This document shows, in pieces, positions 46,772 through 54,964 of a stretch of DNA of 64,000 nt. Below the pieces are notes generated by a model. That model made no database searches and was not told where the DNA came from. It saw nothing but the letters and a program-made list of their open reading frames with translations. Origin of the DNA: Rhizobiales bacterium TNE-4 (GTDB taxonomy: Bacteria; Pseudomonadota; Alphaproteobacteria; Rhizobiales; Beijerinckiaceae); assembly GCA_019083985.1 (NCBI GenBank), contig JAHRCV010000001.1, positions 1,302,001 to 1,366,000 on the forward strand. Reading direction: 5' to 3'. How positions within the stretch are numbered: position 1 is the stretch's first letter; every line of letters begins with the position of its first letter. The translations under genes and the position numbers were made by a program.

Positions 46772-47341
46772 TCAAGTCAAGGGCGACGCGGCTGGCCTAC
46801 GCCAAAGAGAGAAGGAGACCCCAGCGGCCTCGTCGAGCCATTCAAGCGGACGGGGTTGCAGCCCCGCCTCTGCCAGCAAGGCTTCGGCGGGTTTGCTGGC
46901 GCAAGCGGTAAAGAGCTTCACCCCGCCCGGTAGATGGCAATGCGTGGCGCGGCTCAAGTGAAACTCGCAATAGCCGAGGGCGAGGCAGAGATCGAACACG
47001 CGGCGGCCACCGGGCACTGCAACACGGCCACCGCGTGGCATCAGGCGCGCCGTCACCTCGTCCCAGCCGCACTCAGCCGGGTTCCACCACCAACCATCGG
47101 GGCGCACCTCAAGGGCGCGCGCCGATGATGAGACAACCAGACGACGGCGCTGTTTGGTGTTGGGATGACGCTCATGGCCAATCCGACCCAGAAGCGTGAT
47201 GTCGGCACGATCGAGCTCCGTCTGAAAATGGCCCCAATCGGCCTCATTACGGAGGCCATCAGGCATGTCGCCCCGCGCATCGGCGATGGCGTCATCAGCC
47301 GACACGATGGCGAGACCGATGAGATCGACGCGCGCGTTCAT
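46772..47341 (-). CDS. Dihydrofolate reductase-like (RibD C-terminal type) protein
   Basis: 189-aa protein resembling the group of alphaproteobacterial proteins annotated as dihydrofolate reductase family: MNARVDLIGLAIVSADDAIA, then LRNEADWGHFQTELDRADI, LLGRIGHERHPN and VPGGRRVFDL. The last resembles the GG-x-x-x-[LF] nucleotide-binding turn of RibD/DHFR folds. It differs from FolA in lacking the usual PW and active-site Asp context, so real DHFR activity is uncertain. It is divergent from lrgA across about 97 bases and lies next to fabD on the same strand. Confidence 0.68.
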   Translation of the reverse strand: MNARVDLIGLAIVSADDAIADARGDMPDGLRNEADWGHFQTELDRADITLLGRIGHERHPNTKQRRRLVVSSSARALEVRPDGWWWNPAECGWDEVTARLMPRGGRVAVPGGRRVFDLCLALGYCEFHLSRATHCHLPGGVKLFTACASKPAEALLAEAGLQPRPLEWLDEAAGVSFSLWRRPAASPLT

Positions 47342-47438
47342 AGGCGACCGCGTCGCCGATTTGCGCGTCTTTGGCAAGCTTGCTGTGGTAGAGCCGGACG
47401 GCACACCCTACACTTCGGCTTCCGCAGGAATGCTGCCC

Positions 47439-47819
47439 ATGATGTCCGCCATCGCCCTCCTCCTTGCCTGCCAGCTTGCCGGCGAAGGCCTCACACGGCT
47501 CTTCGGTTGGCCGGTGCCGGGACCCGTGCTTGGGCTCGTGTTCCTGTTCGTGCTGCTCACGCTGCGTGACAGGCTGCAGCCGCATGCAGCCCCGGTCGAA
47601 GCCTCGCCGCTCGGCGCCGCCTGCGGTTTTCTGCTCGCCAATCTGTCCTTGATGTTTGTGCCTGCTGGCGTCGGCATTCTGCAGGAATGGGCGACATTGC
47701 AGCGCGACGGCATGGCGATGATCGTCGCACTCGTCGTCTCCACTGCATTGGCGTTGATCGTCACTGGTTTCGTGTTTCAGAAACTGGCCGCGCGCTTTGC
47801 CCCTGAGCGCGACGCATGA
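47439..47819 (+). CDS. lrgA: CidA/LrgA-family membrane protein
   Basis: 126-aa protein with four membrane helices, holin-like; in other bacteria CidA/LrgA influences autolysis, and LrgAB can transport pyruvate or glycolate. It begins MMSAIALLLACQLAGEGLTR, with GWPVPGPVLGLVFLFVLL. The start at 47439 has AGGA nine bases upstream; an ATG at 47430 lies too close to that site. It overlaps lrgB by four bases. Confidence 0.85.
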   Translation: MMSAIALLLACQLAGEGLTRLFGWPVPGPVLGLVFLFVLLTLRDRLQPHAAPVEASPLGAACGFLLANLSLMFVPAGVGILQEWATLQRDGMAMIVALVVSTALALIVTGFVFQKLAARFAPERDA

Positions 47820-48535
47820 AACCGATCAGCGAATTATGGGTCTATCTCGCCGCCGAGCCACTTCTGTGGCTGACGACAACACTCATCGCCTATGTGATTG
47901 CCGATCGGATCTCGGCTTTTTTCAATCGTGCGCCCCTCGCCAATCCCGTGCTGATCGCCGTGGCGATTGTGCTTGTTTTGCTCAAACTCACCGGCACCGC
48001 TTATCCGGTCTATTTCACCGGCGCGCAATTCGTGCATTTTCTGCTCGGGCCTGCGACGGTGGCGCTCGCTTTGCCGCTCTACACCCACCGCAAAATCGTG
48101 ATGCGCGCCTTGATCCCAATTGCGGGTGCGCTCTTGGCTGGAGCCATCACTGCGATGGTTTCCGCAGTCGGCATTGCCAAGCTTCTCGGCGTCTCAGGCG
48201 CCAGCCTGATTGCGCTTGCGCCGAAATCCGTTACGGCCGCCATCGCCATGGGCATTGCGCGCGAATTGGGCGGCGACCCGTCCCTGACCGCGACGCTCGT
48301 GATCGCAACAGGGATCATCGGTGCGGTGTTGCTGACGCCTTTGATGAAAATGGTCGGCGTCAGTGATCCGCGTGCGATTGGATTTGCGGCAGGGACCGCC
48401 TCGCATGGCATTGGCACGGCGCGCGCCTTCCAATTGGGCAGTCTTGAAGGTGCCTTCGCCGGAATTGCGCTGGGGCTCTCAGGCCTGTTGACGGCCGTGC
48501 TCGTTCCGCTTCTTGTCCGTATGCTTTCGTTCTGA
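47816..48535 (+). CDS. lrgB: LrgB/CidB-family membrane protein
   Basis: 239-aa partner of the upstream LrgA-like protein with about seven membrane helices. Conserved stretches are APKSVTAAIAMGIARELGG, TGIIGAVLLTPLM and GTASHGIGTARAF. The ATGA overlap with lrgA shows coupled translation. Whether the pair acts on murein hydrolysis or as an organic-acid transporter cannot be told. Confidence 0.93.
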   Translation: MKPISELWVYLAAEPLLWLTTTLIAYVIADRISAFFNRAPLANPVLIAVAIVLVLLKLTGTAYPVYFTGAQFVHFLLGPATVALALPLYTHRKIVMRALIPIAGALLAGAITAMVSAVGIAKLLGVSGASLIALAPKSVTAAIAMGIARELGGDPSLTATLVIATGIIGAVLLTPLMKMVGVSDPRAIGFAAGTASHGIGTARAFQLGSLEGAFAGIALGLSGLLTAVLVPLLVRMLSF

Positions 48536-48549
48536 TTCCGGAGTTCCCG

Positions 48550-49338
48550 ATGCAGGTCGCCACATTCAACGTCAATTCCGTGAAACAGCGGATCGGCCAT
48601 TTGTGCGACTGGCTGAAGGAAACCTCGCCTGACATCGTCTGTTTGCAGGAAATCAAATGCGTCGACGAGGCGTTTCCACGCATGGAGATCGAAGCGCTCG
48701 GCTATAATGTCGAGACGCATGGGCAGAAGACCTTCAACGGCGTTGCGCTCCTGTCGAAATTGCCTTTCGACGAGGTGACACGCGGCCTGCCCGGCGATGA
48801 TGATGATCAGCAAGCGCGCTATATCGAAGGTGTCGTCTCAACGAAGAAAGGTGTCGTGCGGGTCGGCGGGCTTTATTTGCCGAATGGCAATCCGCTTGGC
48901 ACGGAGAAATTCACCTACAAGCTGCGATGGATGGATCGGCTCATTACACACACCAAGACGTTGCTTGCGTATGAAGAGCCGTTTGTGCTGGCGGGTGATT
49001 ACAATGTGATCCCGACGCCGCTTGATGCGAAGAACCCCGACGCATGGGTCAATGACGCATTGTTTCAGCCGGAATCGCGCGCGAAGTTCCGCGAATTACT
49101 GGCGCTCGGCCTGACCGATGCGCTACGGGCCACAACGGACGAAGGTGGACTCTATACGTTTTGGGATTATCAGGCGGGTGCGTGGCAGCGGAACAATGGC
49201 ATCCGCATCGATCATCTTCTGCTCTCGCCGCAGGCCGCAGACAGGCTGACCGGTGTTGAAATCGATCGCGAGATGCGAGCGCAGGAAAAACCGTCCGACC
49301 ATGTACCGGTGCGGGTGATCCTCGACATTCCGGTCTGA
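48550..49338 (+). CDS. xthA: Exodeoxyribonuclease III
   Basis: 262-aa AP endonuclease/3'-exonuclease of the XthA family. Motifs ATFNVNSVKQRIGHLCDWL, CLQEIKC with the metal-binding Glu, GGLYLPNG, LAGDYNVIPTPLD, and the final RIDHLLLSP plus KPSDHVPV. It lies 14 bases after lrgB and ends 9 bases before the convergent Sel1 gene. Confidence 0.96.
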   Translation: MQVATFNVNSVKQRIGHLCDWLKETSPDIVCLQEIKCVDEAFPRMEIEALGYNVETHGQKTFNGVALLSKLPFDEVTRGLPGDDDDQQARYIEGVVSTKKGVVRVGGLYLPNGNPLGTEKFTYKLRWMDRLITHTKTLLAYEEPFVLAGDYNVIPTPLDAKNPDAWVNDALFQPESRAKFRELLALGLTDALRATTDEGGLYTFWDYQAGAWQRNNGIRIDHLLLSPQAADRLTGVEIDREMRAQEKPSDHVPVRVILDIPV

Positions 49339-49347
49339 GCGAAGGCG

Positions 49348-50157
49348 TTACTTCTTCTTCATCTGCTTTTCGAGATAGGCAAGCGCGGCGTTGCGATCAT
49401 GATCGCCCGACGCAGCCATGGCCTTCTCATGCAGTTCGAAAATCCAGACATCGGTGCGTGGATTGGCATTGTCGCGCGCCATCGTTAGCCACATCAGGCC
49501 GCGCGCACGCTGGCGCATGCCGGCTTCGCCCGTGAACAGCAAATGACCAAGCATGGCTTGGCTCTGCACATGGCCTTTTTCAGCCGAGAGGTGGAACCAG
49601 CGCAAAGCCTGTTTCGGATCGCGCGGGCAACCAACGCCATCCAGGTTCATCCGTGCGAGATTATATTGCGCATCGGCATCACCGAACCATGAGGCGGCGT
49701 AGTTGAACATTTCCTTGGCGCGTTCAGGATTGGCTTTCACATAGGTGTTGGGAATGCCAGACAGGTGATACGAGCCCAACGCCACGAAGGCTGAGGAGAC
49801 GAAGCGGGCATTCGCCGAATCCGGGCTCTCATCGGCATGTTCATCCGCAATCTTGGAAAAGAATTCAAATGCCTTCAGGCTGTCGGCAGGAACGCCATCA
49901 CCATCGGCATACATGCGGCCCAGTTTCCACCGTGCCAGCGTATGGCCCTGCCCGGCCGCATATTCGAGCGCGCGGATGGCATTGTTCTTTTCGCCCGCAT
50001 TATATTCGCGCATGCCAGAGCGGAATGCATCGCCGACGGATTTGAAGGCGCCTTGCGGCAGGGGCTCAAGCGGTTGCGGCTTGCCATCAAGCGCCAAAGC
50101 GGAAGAGGCGGCGGTAAGCCCGATCAGAACCAGACAGCTGAACCGCACGCGCATCAT
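49348..50157 (-). CDS. Exported Sel1/TPR-repeat protein
   Basis: 269-aa protein with a signal peptide (MMRVRFSCLVLIGLTAASSALA, cut shortly before LDGKPQP) and at least four Sel1-like repeats: AIRALEYAAGQGHTLARWKLG, AKEMFNYAASWFGDADAQYN, ALRWFHLSAEKGHVQSQAML and further ones. Such repeats mediate protein contacts in the envelope. The start may be GTG at 50160, ATG at 50157 or 50154. A 59-aa reading frame ends just upstream and is probably co-translated. Confidence 0.85.
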   Translation of the reverse strand: MMRVRFSCLVLIGLTAASSALALDGKPQPLEPLPQGAFKSVGDAFRSGMREYNAGEKNNAIRALEYAAGQGHTLARWKLGRMYADGDGVPADSLKAFEFFSKIADEHADESPDSANARFVSSAFVALGSYHLSGIPNTYVKANPERAKEMFNYAASWFGDADAQYNLARMNLDGVGCPRDPKQALRWFHLSAEKGHVQSQAMLGHLLFTGEAGMRQRARGLMWLTMARDNANPRTDVWIFELHEKAMAASGDHDRNAALAYLEKQMKKK

Positions 50158-50160
50158 CAC

Positions 50161-50340
50161 TTAATATCCAGACAGGCAAGCGGGCCGCTGATGACGCGGC
50201 AGCACGGGGGCGAAAACCGAAGGCATAAGGATCGCGCGCGTTCTCGCCTTTTTTGCGGCATGGGCCAGACCGAGCGGTGACAGAGTCGCGGCGACGTCGG
50301 GCCCCTGCCCGGTCCAGCGCGCGACACACAACCCACTCAT
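50161..50340 (-). CDS. Possible 59-aa protein upstream of the Sel1 gene
   Basis: A short frame starting MSGLCVARWTGQGPDVAATL and ending in RPACLSGY. Its ATG at 50340 is preceded by a nearly perfect GGGAGGACAGG ribosome-binding site. Its TAA stop abuts the GTG/ATG start of the Sel1 gene, a coupling typical of real operons. There is no clear signal peptide or domain. It may be a real small protein or a translated leader. I know of no family. Confidence 0.5.
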   Translation of the reverse strand: MSGLCVARWTGQGPDVAATLSPLGLAHAAKKARTRAILMPSVFAPVLPRHQRPACLSGY

Positions 50341-50546
50341 CCTGTCCTCCCGAGACAACCGTTCCAACGCGAACGGACGCTCCGGCCGCTTTATGGCGGC
50401 TTTTCGGCAAAACATGCTGAATCGCTTCTAGCAAGGTTGATCCCGGTCTGACTGTGACCGCGGCGCAACAGCTGAGCTCTGGCCTGCATGGCTGATGAAA
50501 CCGCGCTGGATTGGACTCCCAGAGCCGCCGGGCCTAGTTTTGGGTC

Positions 50547-51893
50547 ATGGATTCCAAAATTGCGACGGATCAGGACGATGGCTTTGGCTGGCGCCGCCCG
50601 CGCGGAGAAGCGTCCCTCGCCGATGTGCATGGGACGGTTGGCCGCACCGGTCGCTCCGCCTTTCGCCGGGCCCTCGCGTTTTTTGGACCGGGCTATCTCG
50701 TCGCCGTCGGTTATATGGACCCCGGGAATTGGGCGACCTCGCTCGCCGGCGGCTCTAAGTTTGGCTACGCGCTCCTTTCGGTTGTCCTGATCTCGAACAT
50801 CATGGCGATCGTGCTGCAATCGCTGGCAGCGCGGCTCGCCATTGGCTCCGGCCGCGATCTGGCGCAGGCCTGCCGCGACGCTTTTCCCCGTCCAATCGCT
50901 TGGCTGCTATGGCTCCTGGCTGAACTCGCCATCGTCGCCACTGACATTGCCGAGGTGATCGGCACGGCCATCGGGCTGCAACTTCTCTTCGGCATCCCGC
51001 TCGCTATCGGCGTGATCCTCACCTCGCTCGATGTGTTTCTGGTGCTGGCGCTGCAACGCCTCGGCTTTCGCTGGGTCGAAGCCTTCATCATCGGCGTTCT
51101 GGCCCTGATCGCCGCCTGCTTCGCCGTTCAAATCGCGCTGGCCGATCCTGCATGGGCCGCCGTCTTCGGCGGCTTCGTGCCAACGACCGACATCGTGAAG
51201 AACCCCGACATGCTCTATCTCGCGATGGGCATCATCGGGGCCACCGTGATGCCACATAATCTCTACCTCCATTCCGGCATCGTGCAGACGCGGGTCTTTG
51301 GGGACACGATCCCCGAGAAACGCGAGAGCCTGCGCTTTGCGACCCTCGATTCCACCATTGCATTGCTGTTCGCTCTTACCATTAACGCCTCGATCCTGAT
51401 TTTGGCGGCCGCGGCGTTCCACACAACAGGCCGGACCGAAGTGGCAGAACTCGGCGAAGCGCATGGCCTGTTGCATCCCCTTCTGGGGGCTGCGATTGCC
51501 CCCTCGCTCTTTGCGATTGCGCTGATCGGTTGCGGGCTCAATTCGACCGTGACGGCCACCCTCGCCGGCCAGATCGTGATGGAGGGTTTTCTCGACATTC
51601 GGCTGCCCCCATGGCTACGCCGACTGATCACCCGGCTTGTCGCGATTGTTCCAGCCGCCGCCGTCACGATTGCCTATGGCGATGCGGGCACCGCGAAGCT
51701 TCTCATCTTCACGCAAGTTGTGTTGAGCCTGCAATTACCCTTCGCCGTCATCCCGCTCGTGATGTTCACGGCGTCGCGCGACAAGCTCGGGGCGTTGGCG
51801 GCGCCGCGCTGGCTTGTCCTTTTTGCAGGATCGATCGCCGCGATTATTGTCGCCCTCAATATCAAGCTGATCGTTGATTTCATTAATGGATGA
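50547..51893 (+). CDS. mntH: Nramp-family divalent metal transporter
   Basis: 448-aa proton-coupled importer of Mn2+ (and Fe2+) with eleven membrane helices. The metal-binding motifs of helix 1 (DPGNW) and helix 6 (MPHNLYLHS) are intact. A 35-residue soluble N-terminus precedes helix 1. I do not see a clear Mur, Fur or MntR box in the 206 bases upstream. A 25-base palindrome lies 11 bases after its stop. Confidence 0.95.
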   Translation: MDSKIATDQDDGFGWRRPRGEASLADVHGTVGRTGRSAFRRALAFFGPGYLVAVGYMDPGNWATSLAGGSKFGYALLSVVLISNIMAIVLQSLAARLAIGSGRDLAQACRDAFPRPIAWLLWLLAELAIVATDIAEVIGTAIGLQLLFGIPLAIGVILTSLDVFLVLALQRLGFRWVEAFIIGVLALIAACFAVQIALADPAWAAVFGGFVPTTDIVKNPDMLYLAMGIIGATVMPHNLYLHSGIVQTRVFGDTIPEKRESLRFATLDSTIALLFALTINASILILAAAAFHTTGRTEVAELGEAHGLLHPLLGAAIAPSLFAIALIGCGLNSTVTATLAGQIVMEGFLDIRLPPWLRRLITRLVAIVPAAAVTIAYGDAGTAKLLIFTQVVLSLQLPFAVIPLVMFTASRDKLGALAAPRWLVLFAGSIAAIIVALNIKLIVDFING

Positions 51894-51904
51894 GCGGCTC
51901 TCAT

Positions 51905-51929
51905 TTCGATTGAAACAATTTCAATCGAA
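51905..51929. promoter_or_regulatory. Perfect AT-rich palindrome after mntH
   Basis: TTCGATTGAAA and TTTCAATCGAA (11-base arms, perfect) around CAA. It could be a weak terminator for mntH (followed by TTTTAG) or a binding site for a dimeric regulator. It differs from the GC-rich hairpins used as terminators elsewhere in the window. Confidence 0.5.
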
Positions 51930-52161
51930 TTTTAGAGGAAGACTTAAACGATAACGGCTTACGGTCAGCGCATGCTATGCGGTTGACGTGATGATTCAAT
52001 TATGGATTCACTTTATTGTTTTTTCTCAACGTCGTCTTTTTTGTTGCCGACGGCTTCAATTTGGCGCGGGATGTCGTTGTGAACAAATTGTAGGGGATCG
52101 TGGCGAGGCCCTCGTCATACCGAACGAGGATTGTGGTCTCAGACCCATGACCACCCAACCC
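51930..52161. other. AT-rich non-coding stretch upstream of rpsF
   Basis: Part of a 463-base gap between mntH and rpsF. It contains T-rich runs (for example TTTATTGTTTTTTC near 52012-52026) and no reading frame with similarity to a protein. No tRNA cloverleaf was seen. The composition is lower in GC than any other stretch of this size here. Confidence 0.5.
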
Positions 52162-52190
52162 TTGCCAATCCCCGCCCCTTTCTCTATAGG
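52162..52190 (+). promoter_or_regulatory. Predicted sigma-70 promoter of the rpsF operon
   Basis: TTGCCA and TATAGG separated by exactly 17 bases. Transcription would begin near 52197 and leave a leader of about 160 bases before rpsF. Based on consensus match only. Confidence 0.55.
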
Positions 52191-52297
52191 GGCGGCTTCC
52201 AGCGGTTCTCCGGCCGGGGGCTGAACGGAAGGGGTGCGCCTGCACCTAGGGGGTCAATTCCCGTCTTCCCGTGTCTCCGCCTTCGGTAACCTCCTCT

Positions 52298-52353
52298 CGG
52301 GCCCTCATGGCCCGAAGGGCTTCGCGCCGGGGACCGCAGCAACGAAAGGCCCG
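52298..52353 (+). promoter_or_regulatory. Structured leader of rpsF, possible S6:S18 autoregulation site
   Basis: CGGGCC (52298-52303) can pair with GGCCCG at 52309-52314 in a tight hairpin, or with a second GGCCCG at 52348-52353 that covers the AAAGG ribosome-binding site before the ATG at 52357. GCCGGGGACCGC lies between. Known rpsF leaders bind an S6:S18 complex through a CCG-containing bulge; this leader has CCG elements but I could not model the exact motif. Confidence 0.4.
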
Positions 52354-52356
52354 AAA

Positions 52357-52824
52357 ATGCCTCTTTATGAGCATATCTATCTTGCACGTCAGGATGTGAC
52401 GTCGCAGCAGGTCGAGACGATGACGGACGCCTTCAAGGCCGTCATCGAAGCGAATGGCGGCAAGGTCTCGAAGGTCGAGCCCTGGGGCGTTAAGACCCTC
52501 GCCTACCGTATCAAGAAGAACCGCAAAGCGCATTTCACGCTGCTCAACATCGACGCTCCGGCCGCTGCCGTTGCCGAGATGGAGCGCCAGATGCGCATCA
52601 ATGAAGACGTTCTCCGTTTCATGACGGTGAAGGTGGAAGAACTCGAAGAAGGTCCGTCGGCCATGCTGCAGAAGCGTGATCGCGATGACCGTGACGAGCG
52701 TGGCGACCGCGGCTTCGGCGGTGGTGGCCGTGGCTTCGGTGGTGGCGGTGGCGGCTCGCGTAGCCCGTCGGGCCGTGCGCCCCGTCCGCGCCGTGATGAA
52801 AACGAAGCCGAGGAGGCCATCTAA
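52357..52824 (+). CDS. rpsF: 30S ribosomal protein S6
   Basis: 155-aa ribosomal protein binding 16S rRNA with S18. Core [20 protein letters not shown] and [17 protein letters not shown]; the C-terminus carries an Arg/Asp/Gly-rich extension of some 50 residues typical of alphaproteobacterial S6. The ATG at 52357 is the family start. Its stop overlaps the rpsR start (TAATG). Confidence 0.97.
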   Translation: MPLYEHIYLARQDVTSQQVETMTDAFKAVIEANGGKVSKVEPWGVKTLAYRIKKNRKAHFTLLNIDAPAAAVAEMERQMRINEDVLRFMTVKVEELEEGPSAMLQKRDRDDRDERGDRGFGGGGRGFGGGGGGSRSPSGRAPRPRRDENEAEEAI

Positions 52825-53063
52825 TGTCGGCTCAAGCAGCTCGCCGTCCGTTCTTCCGTCGCCGCAAATCCTGCCCGTTCTCGGGCCCGAATGCGCCGAA
52901 GATCGACTACAAGGACACCCGTCTCCTGTCGCGCTACATCTCCGAGCGCGGCAAGATCGTGCCGTCCCGCATCACGGCCGTCAGCGCCAAGAAGCAGCGT
53001 GAACTGGCGCAAGCCATCAAGCGCGCCCGCTTCCTCGGCCTGCTCCCCTACGTGATCGCCTAA
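52824..53063 (+). CDS. rpsR: 30S ribosomal protein S18
   Basis: 79-aa protein with [31 protein letters not shown] and the basic [20 protein letters not shown] end. It overlaps rpsF by one base and is translated with it. Confidence 0.98.
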   Translation: MSAQAARRPFFRRRKSCPFSGPNAPKIDYKDTRLLSRYISERGKIVPSRITAVSAKKQRELAQAIKRARFLGLLPYVIA

Positions 53064-53071
53064 TCGCTTTC

Positions 53072-53096
53072 GGGGGCGCGCTTTCGGCGCGCTCCC
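53072..53096 (+). terminator. Possible terminator or attenuator after rpsR
   Basis: GGGGGCGCGC and GCGCGCTCCC form a strong stem around a TTTCG loop, 8 bases after the rpsR stop, but only AATTTC follows instead of a T-run. It may lower read-through into the DUF2232 gene rather than stop it. Confidence 0.5.
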
Positions 53097-53202
53097 AATT
53101 TCAACTAGCCTTTCAACTTGCCGTCACCGGTGCGCAGGAGCGTGGCCGGTCTTGTTGGGGATCTCCCCTAACCCTTCGCGTGAAGCGGGACAGCTGACGA
53201 AT

Positions 53203-54162
53203 ATGGGTTCCCTCATCCTCATCGGATGTGGCGCCGGTCTGACTTCGGCGCTTTTGTTTTCGGTCATCACGACCGGGAGCCCGCTCGCGCTCATTCTCTA
53301 CATCGTTGCGCCTTTGCCGGTGATGATCGCCACGCTCGGCTGGAACCACCGCACAGGGCTTGTGGCGTCTGTCATCGGCGCGCTTGCGCTGATGGCGGTG
53401 TTCAATTTCTACACGGGCGTTGCCTTCTTCGCGGGAATTGCCTTCCCGGGTTGGCTCTTCGGTTATCTCGCTTTGCTCTCGCGCGAGACCGAGGGCGGCA
53501 CGGAATGGTATCCGCCGGGCCGTATCCTTGCGGCGATTGCCTTTTACGCCGCCGGCATGACCATTCTTGGCACATTCCTGATTGGCGGCGATTACGACAC
53601 TTATGTGCGCGGCTTCGAGCGGATCGTGGAAGCCTATGCCAAGGCTGATCCGCAACTTGTTGCAGCGCTTGGTGGCGACAGTTCCAAAGCGGATCTTGCC
53701 CGCTTCCTCGCGCAAGTCGCGCCCCCACTCAGTGCGGCCATCAGCGTTCTGTTCAGCGCGGGCCTGATGTGGATCGCAGGCAAAGCGGTCGAGCGGTCGG
53801 GCCGTCTCATCCGCCCCTTCCCGCTCCTGCGCGACACCGAAATGCCGCGCCGTGTGGTTCTGATTTTCGGCGTGGCGATCGTGCTGGCGCTGGTCCTGTC
53901 GGATTTCCCCGGCCTGTTCGCCCGCATCACCGCTGCAAGCCTCGGTTTTGCCTATGCGCTGCAAGGCTTGGCTGTGGTCCATGCGCTCACGCTCGGGCTT
54001 GGCACCCGTATCGGCATTCTCAGCGGCGTCTATTTCACGCTGCTTCTCATTCCCGGCTGGCCCTTCGCGATCCTGTGCGTGATTGGGCTGGCTGACACCT
54101 TCTTCGGCTGGCGCGCCAAAAAGAATGCGCGTCCGCCGCTCAATCCAACCCCTCTCGTTTAA
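53203..54162 (+). CDS. DUF2232 membrane protein
   Basis: 319-aa protein with about eight hydrophobic segments, matching the uncharacterised DUF2232 proteins that sit between rpsR and rplI in most alphaproteobacteria. It begins MGSLILIGCGAGLTSALLFS at 53203; an upstream TTG at 53152 has no better support. The C-terminus is short and basic. Function unknown; ECF-transporter S-component-like folds have been suggested for relatives, but I cannot support that here. Confidence 0.85.
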   Translation: MGSLILIGCGAGLTSALLFSVITTGSPLALILYIVAPLPVMIATLGWNHRTGLVASVIGALALMAVFNFYTGVAFFAGIAFPGWLFGYLALLSRETEGGTEWYPPGRILAAIAFYAAGMTILGTFLIGGDYDTYVRGFERIVEAYAKADPQLVAALGGDSSKADLARFLAQVAPPLSAAISVLFSAGLMWIAGKAVERSGRLIRPFPLLRDTEMPRRVVLIFGVAIVLALVLSDFPGLFARITAASLGFAYALQGLAVVHALTLGLGTRIGILSGVYFTLLLIPGWPFAILCVIGLADTFFGWRAKKNARPPLNPTPLV

Positions 54163-54192
54163 CCAATCGCCTGAATTCAAAGGAGAACCATC

Positions 54193-54756
54193 ATGGAAGT
54201 CATTCTGCTCGAACGCGTTGCCAAGCTCGGCCAGATGGGCGACGTCGTCCGCGTCAAGGACGGTTATGCCCGCAATTTCCTGCTGCCGAACGGTAAGGCG
54301 CTCCGCGCCACCAAGGCTAATCGCGAGCATTTCGTCGCTCAGCGCGCACAGCTCGAAGCACGCAACCTCGAAGCGAAGAAGGAAGCCGCTGCAGTGGGCG
54401 ACAAGCTCAACGGCCAGTCCTTCGTCATCATCCGTCAGGCCGGCGAAATGGGCCAGCTCTATGGTTCGGTTGCAGCGCGCGACATCGCCGAAATCGTCAC
54501 CACGGGCGGCTTCTCGGTTGGCAAGCAGCAGATCGTGCTGAACGCACCGATCAAGACGATCGGCCTGCACAACGTGTCGGTGCATCTGCATCCGGAAGTG
54601 GACGTCAAGATTGTCGTCAACGTGGCCCGTTCGCCGGAAGAAGCCGAGCGTCAGGCGCGCGGCGAAGAAGTGTTGGCACGCGAAGAAACCAACCTCGACG
54701 ATCTCGGCCTCGAAGTGGGTGCCGCGCTTGCGGACGCACAGGGCGAAGACCTCTAA
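54193..54756 (+). CDS. rplI: 50S ribosomal protein L9
   Basis: 187-aa protein: N domain [19 protein letters not shown] with [16 protein letters not shown], a long central helix and the C domain ([18 protein letters not shown]). The acidic tail past residue 150 is common in alphaproteobacteria. AAGGAG lies a few bases before the start. It ends in a strong terminator. Confidence 0.98.
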   Translation: MEVILLERVAKLGQMGDVVRVKDGYARNFLLPNGKALRATKANREHFVAQRAQLEARNLEAKKEAAAVGDKLNGQSFVIIRQAGEMGQLYGSVAARDIAEIVTTGGFSVGKQQIVLNAPIKTIGLHNVSVHLHPEVDVKIVVNVARSPEEAERQARGEEVLAREETNLDDLGLEVGAALADAQGEDL

Positions 54757-54781
54757 GCCTTTGCACCACCGCCTTTTTGGG

Positions 54782-54810
54782 AAACGCCCGGCCCTGTGCC
54801 GGGCGTTTTT
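54782..54810 (+). terminator. Intrinsic terminator after rplI
   Basis: AAACGCCCGG and CCGGGCGTTTTT around CCCTGTG form a stem of about 10 pairs with a T-tail, 26 bases past the rplI stop, closing the ribosomal operon. Confidence 0.93.
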
Positions 54811-54964
54811 CTTTTCGTCAAGACGGCTTTCGGGTCAGGCTGTGCAGCCTGTGGACAGCGGGATCAAACCATCGGCCACATCGTTGTAGGGCGAGGTGCG
54901 GCACAACCGCACTATCGCTTTGCGCCAACGGGGCTTAGTCAGACTGCGACGAAGAGGATGAATC

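Noticed and set aside
53113-54591. A 492-aa open frame on the minus strand across the DUF2232 and rplI genes
   Set aside because: Its product is a His/Asp/Arg-rich shadow with no family likeness, and it lies antisense to two well-supported genes.
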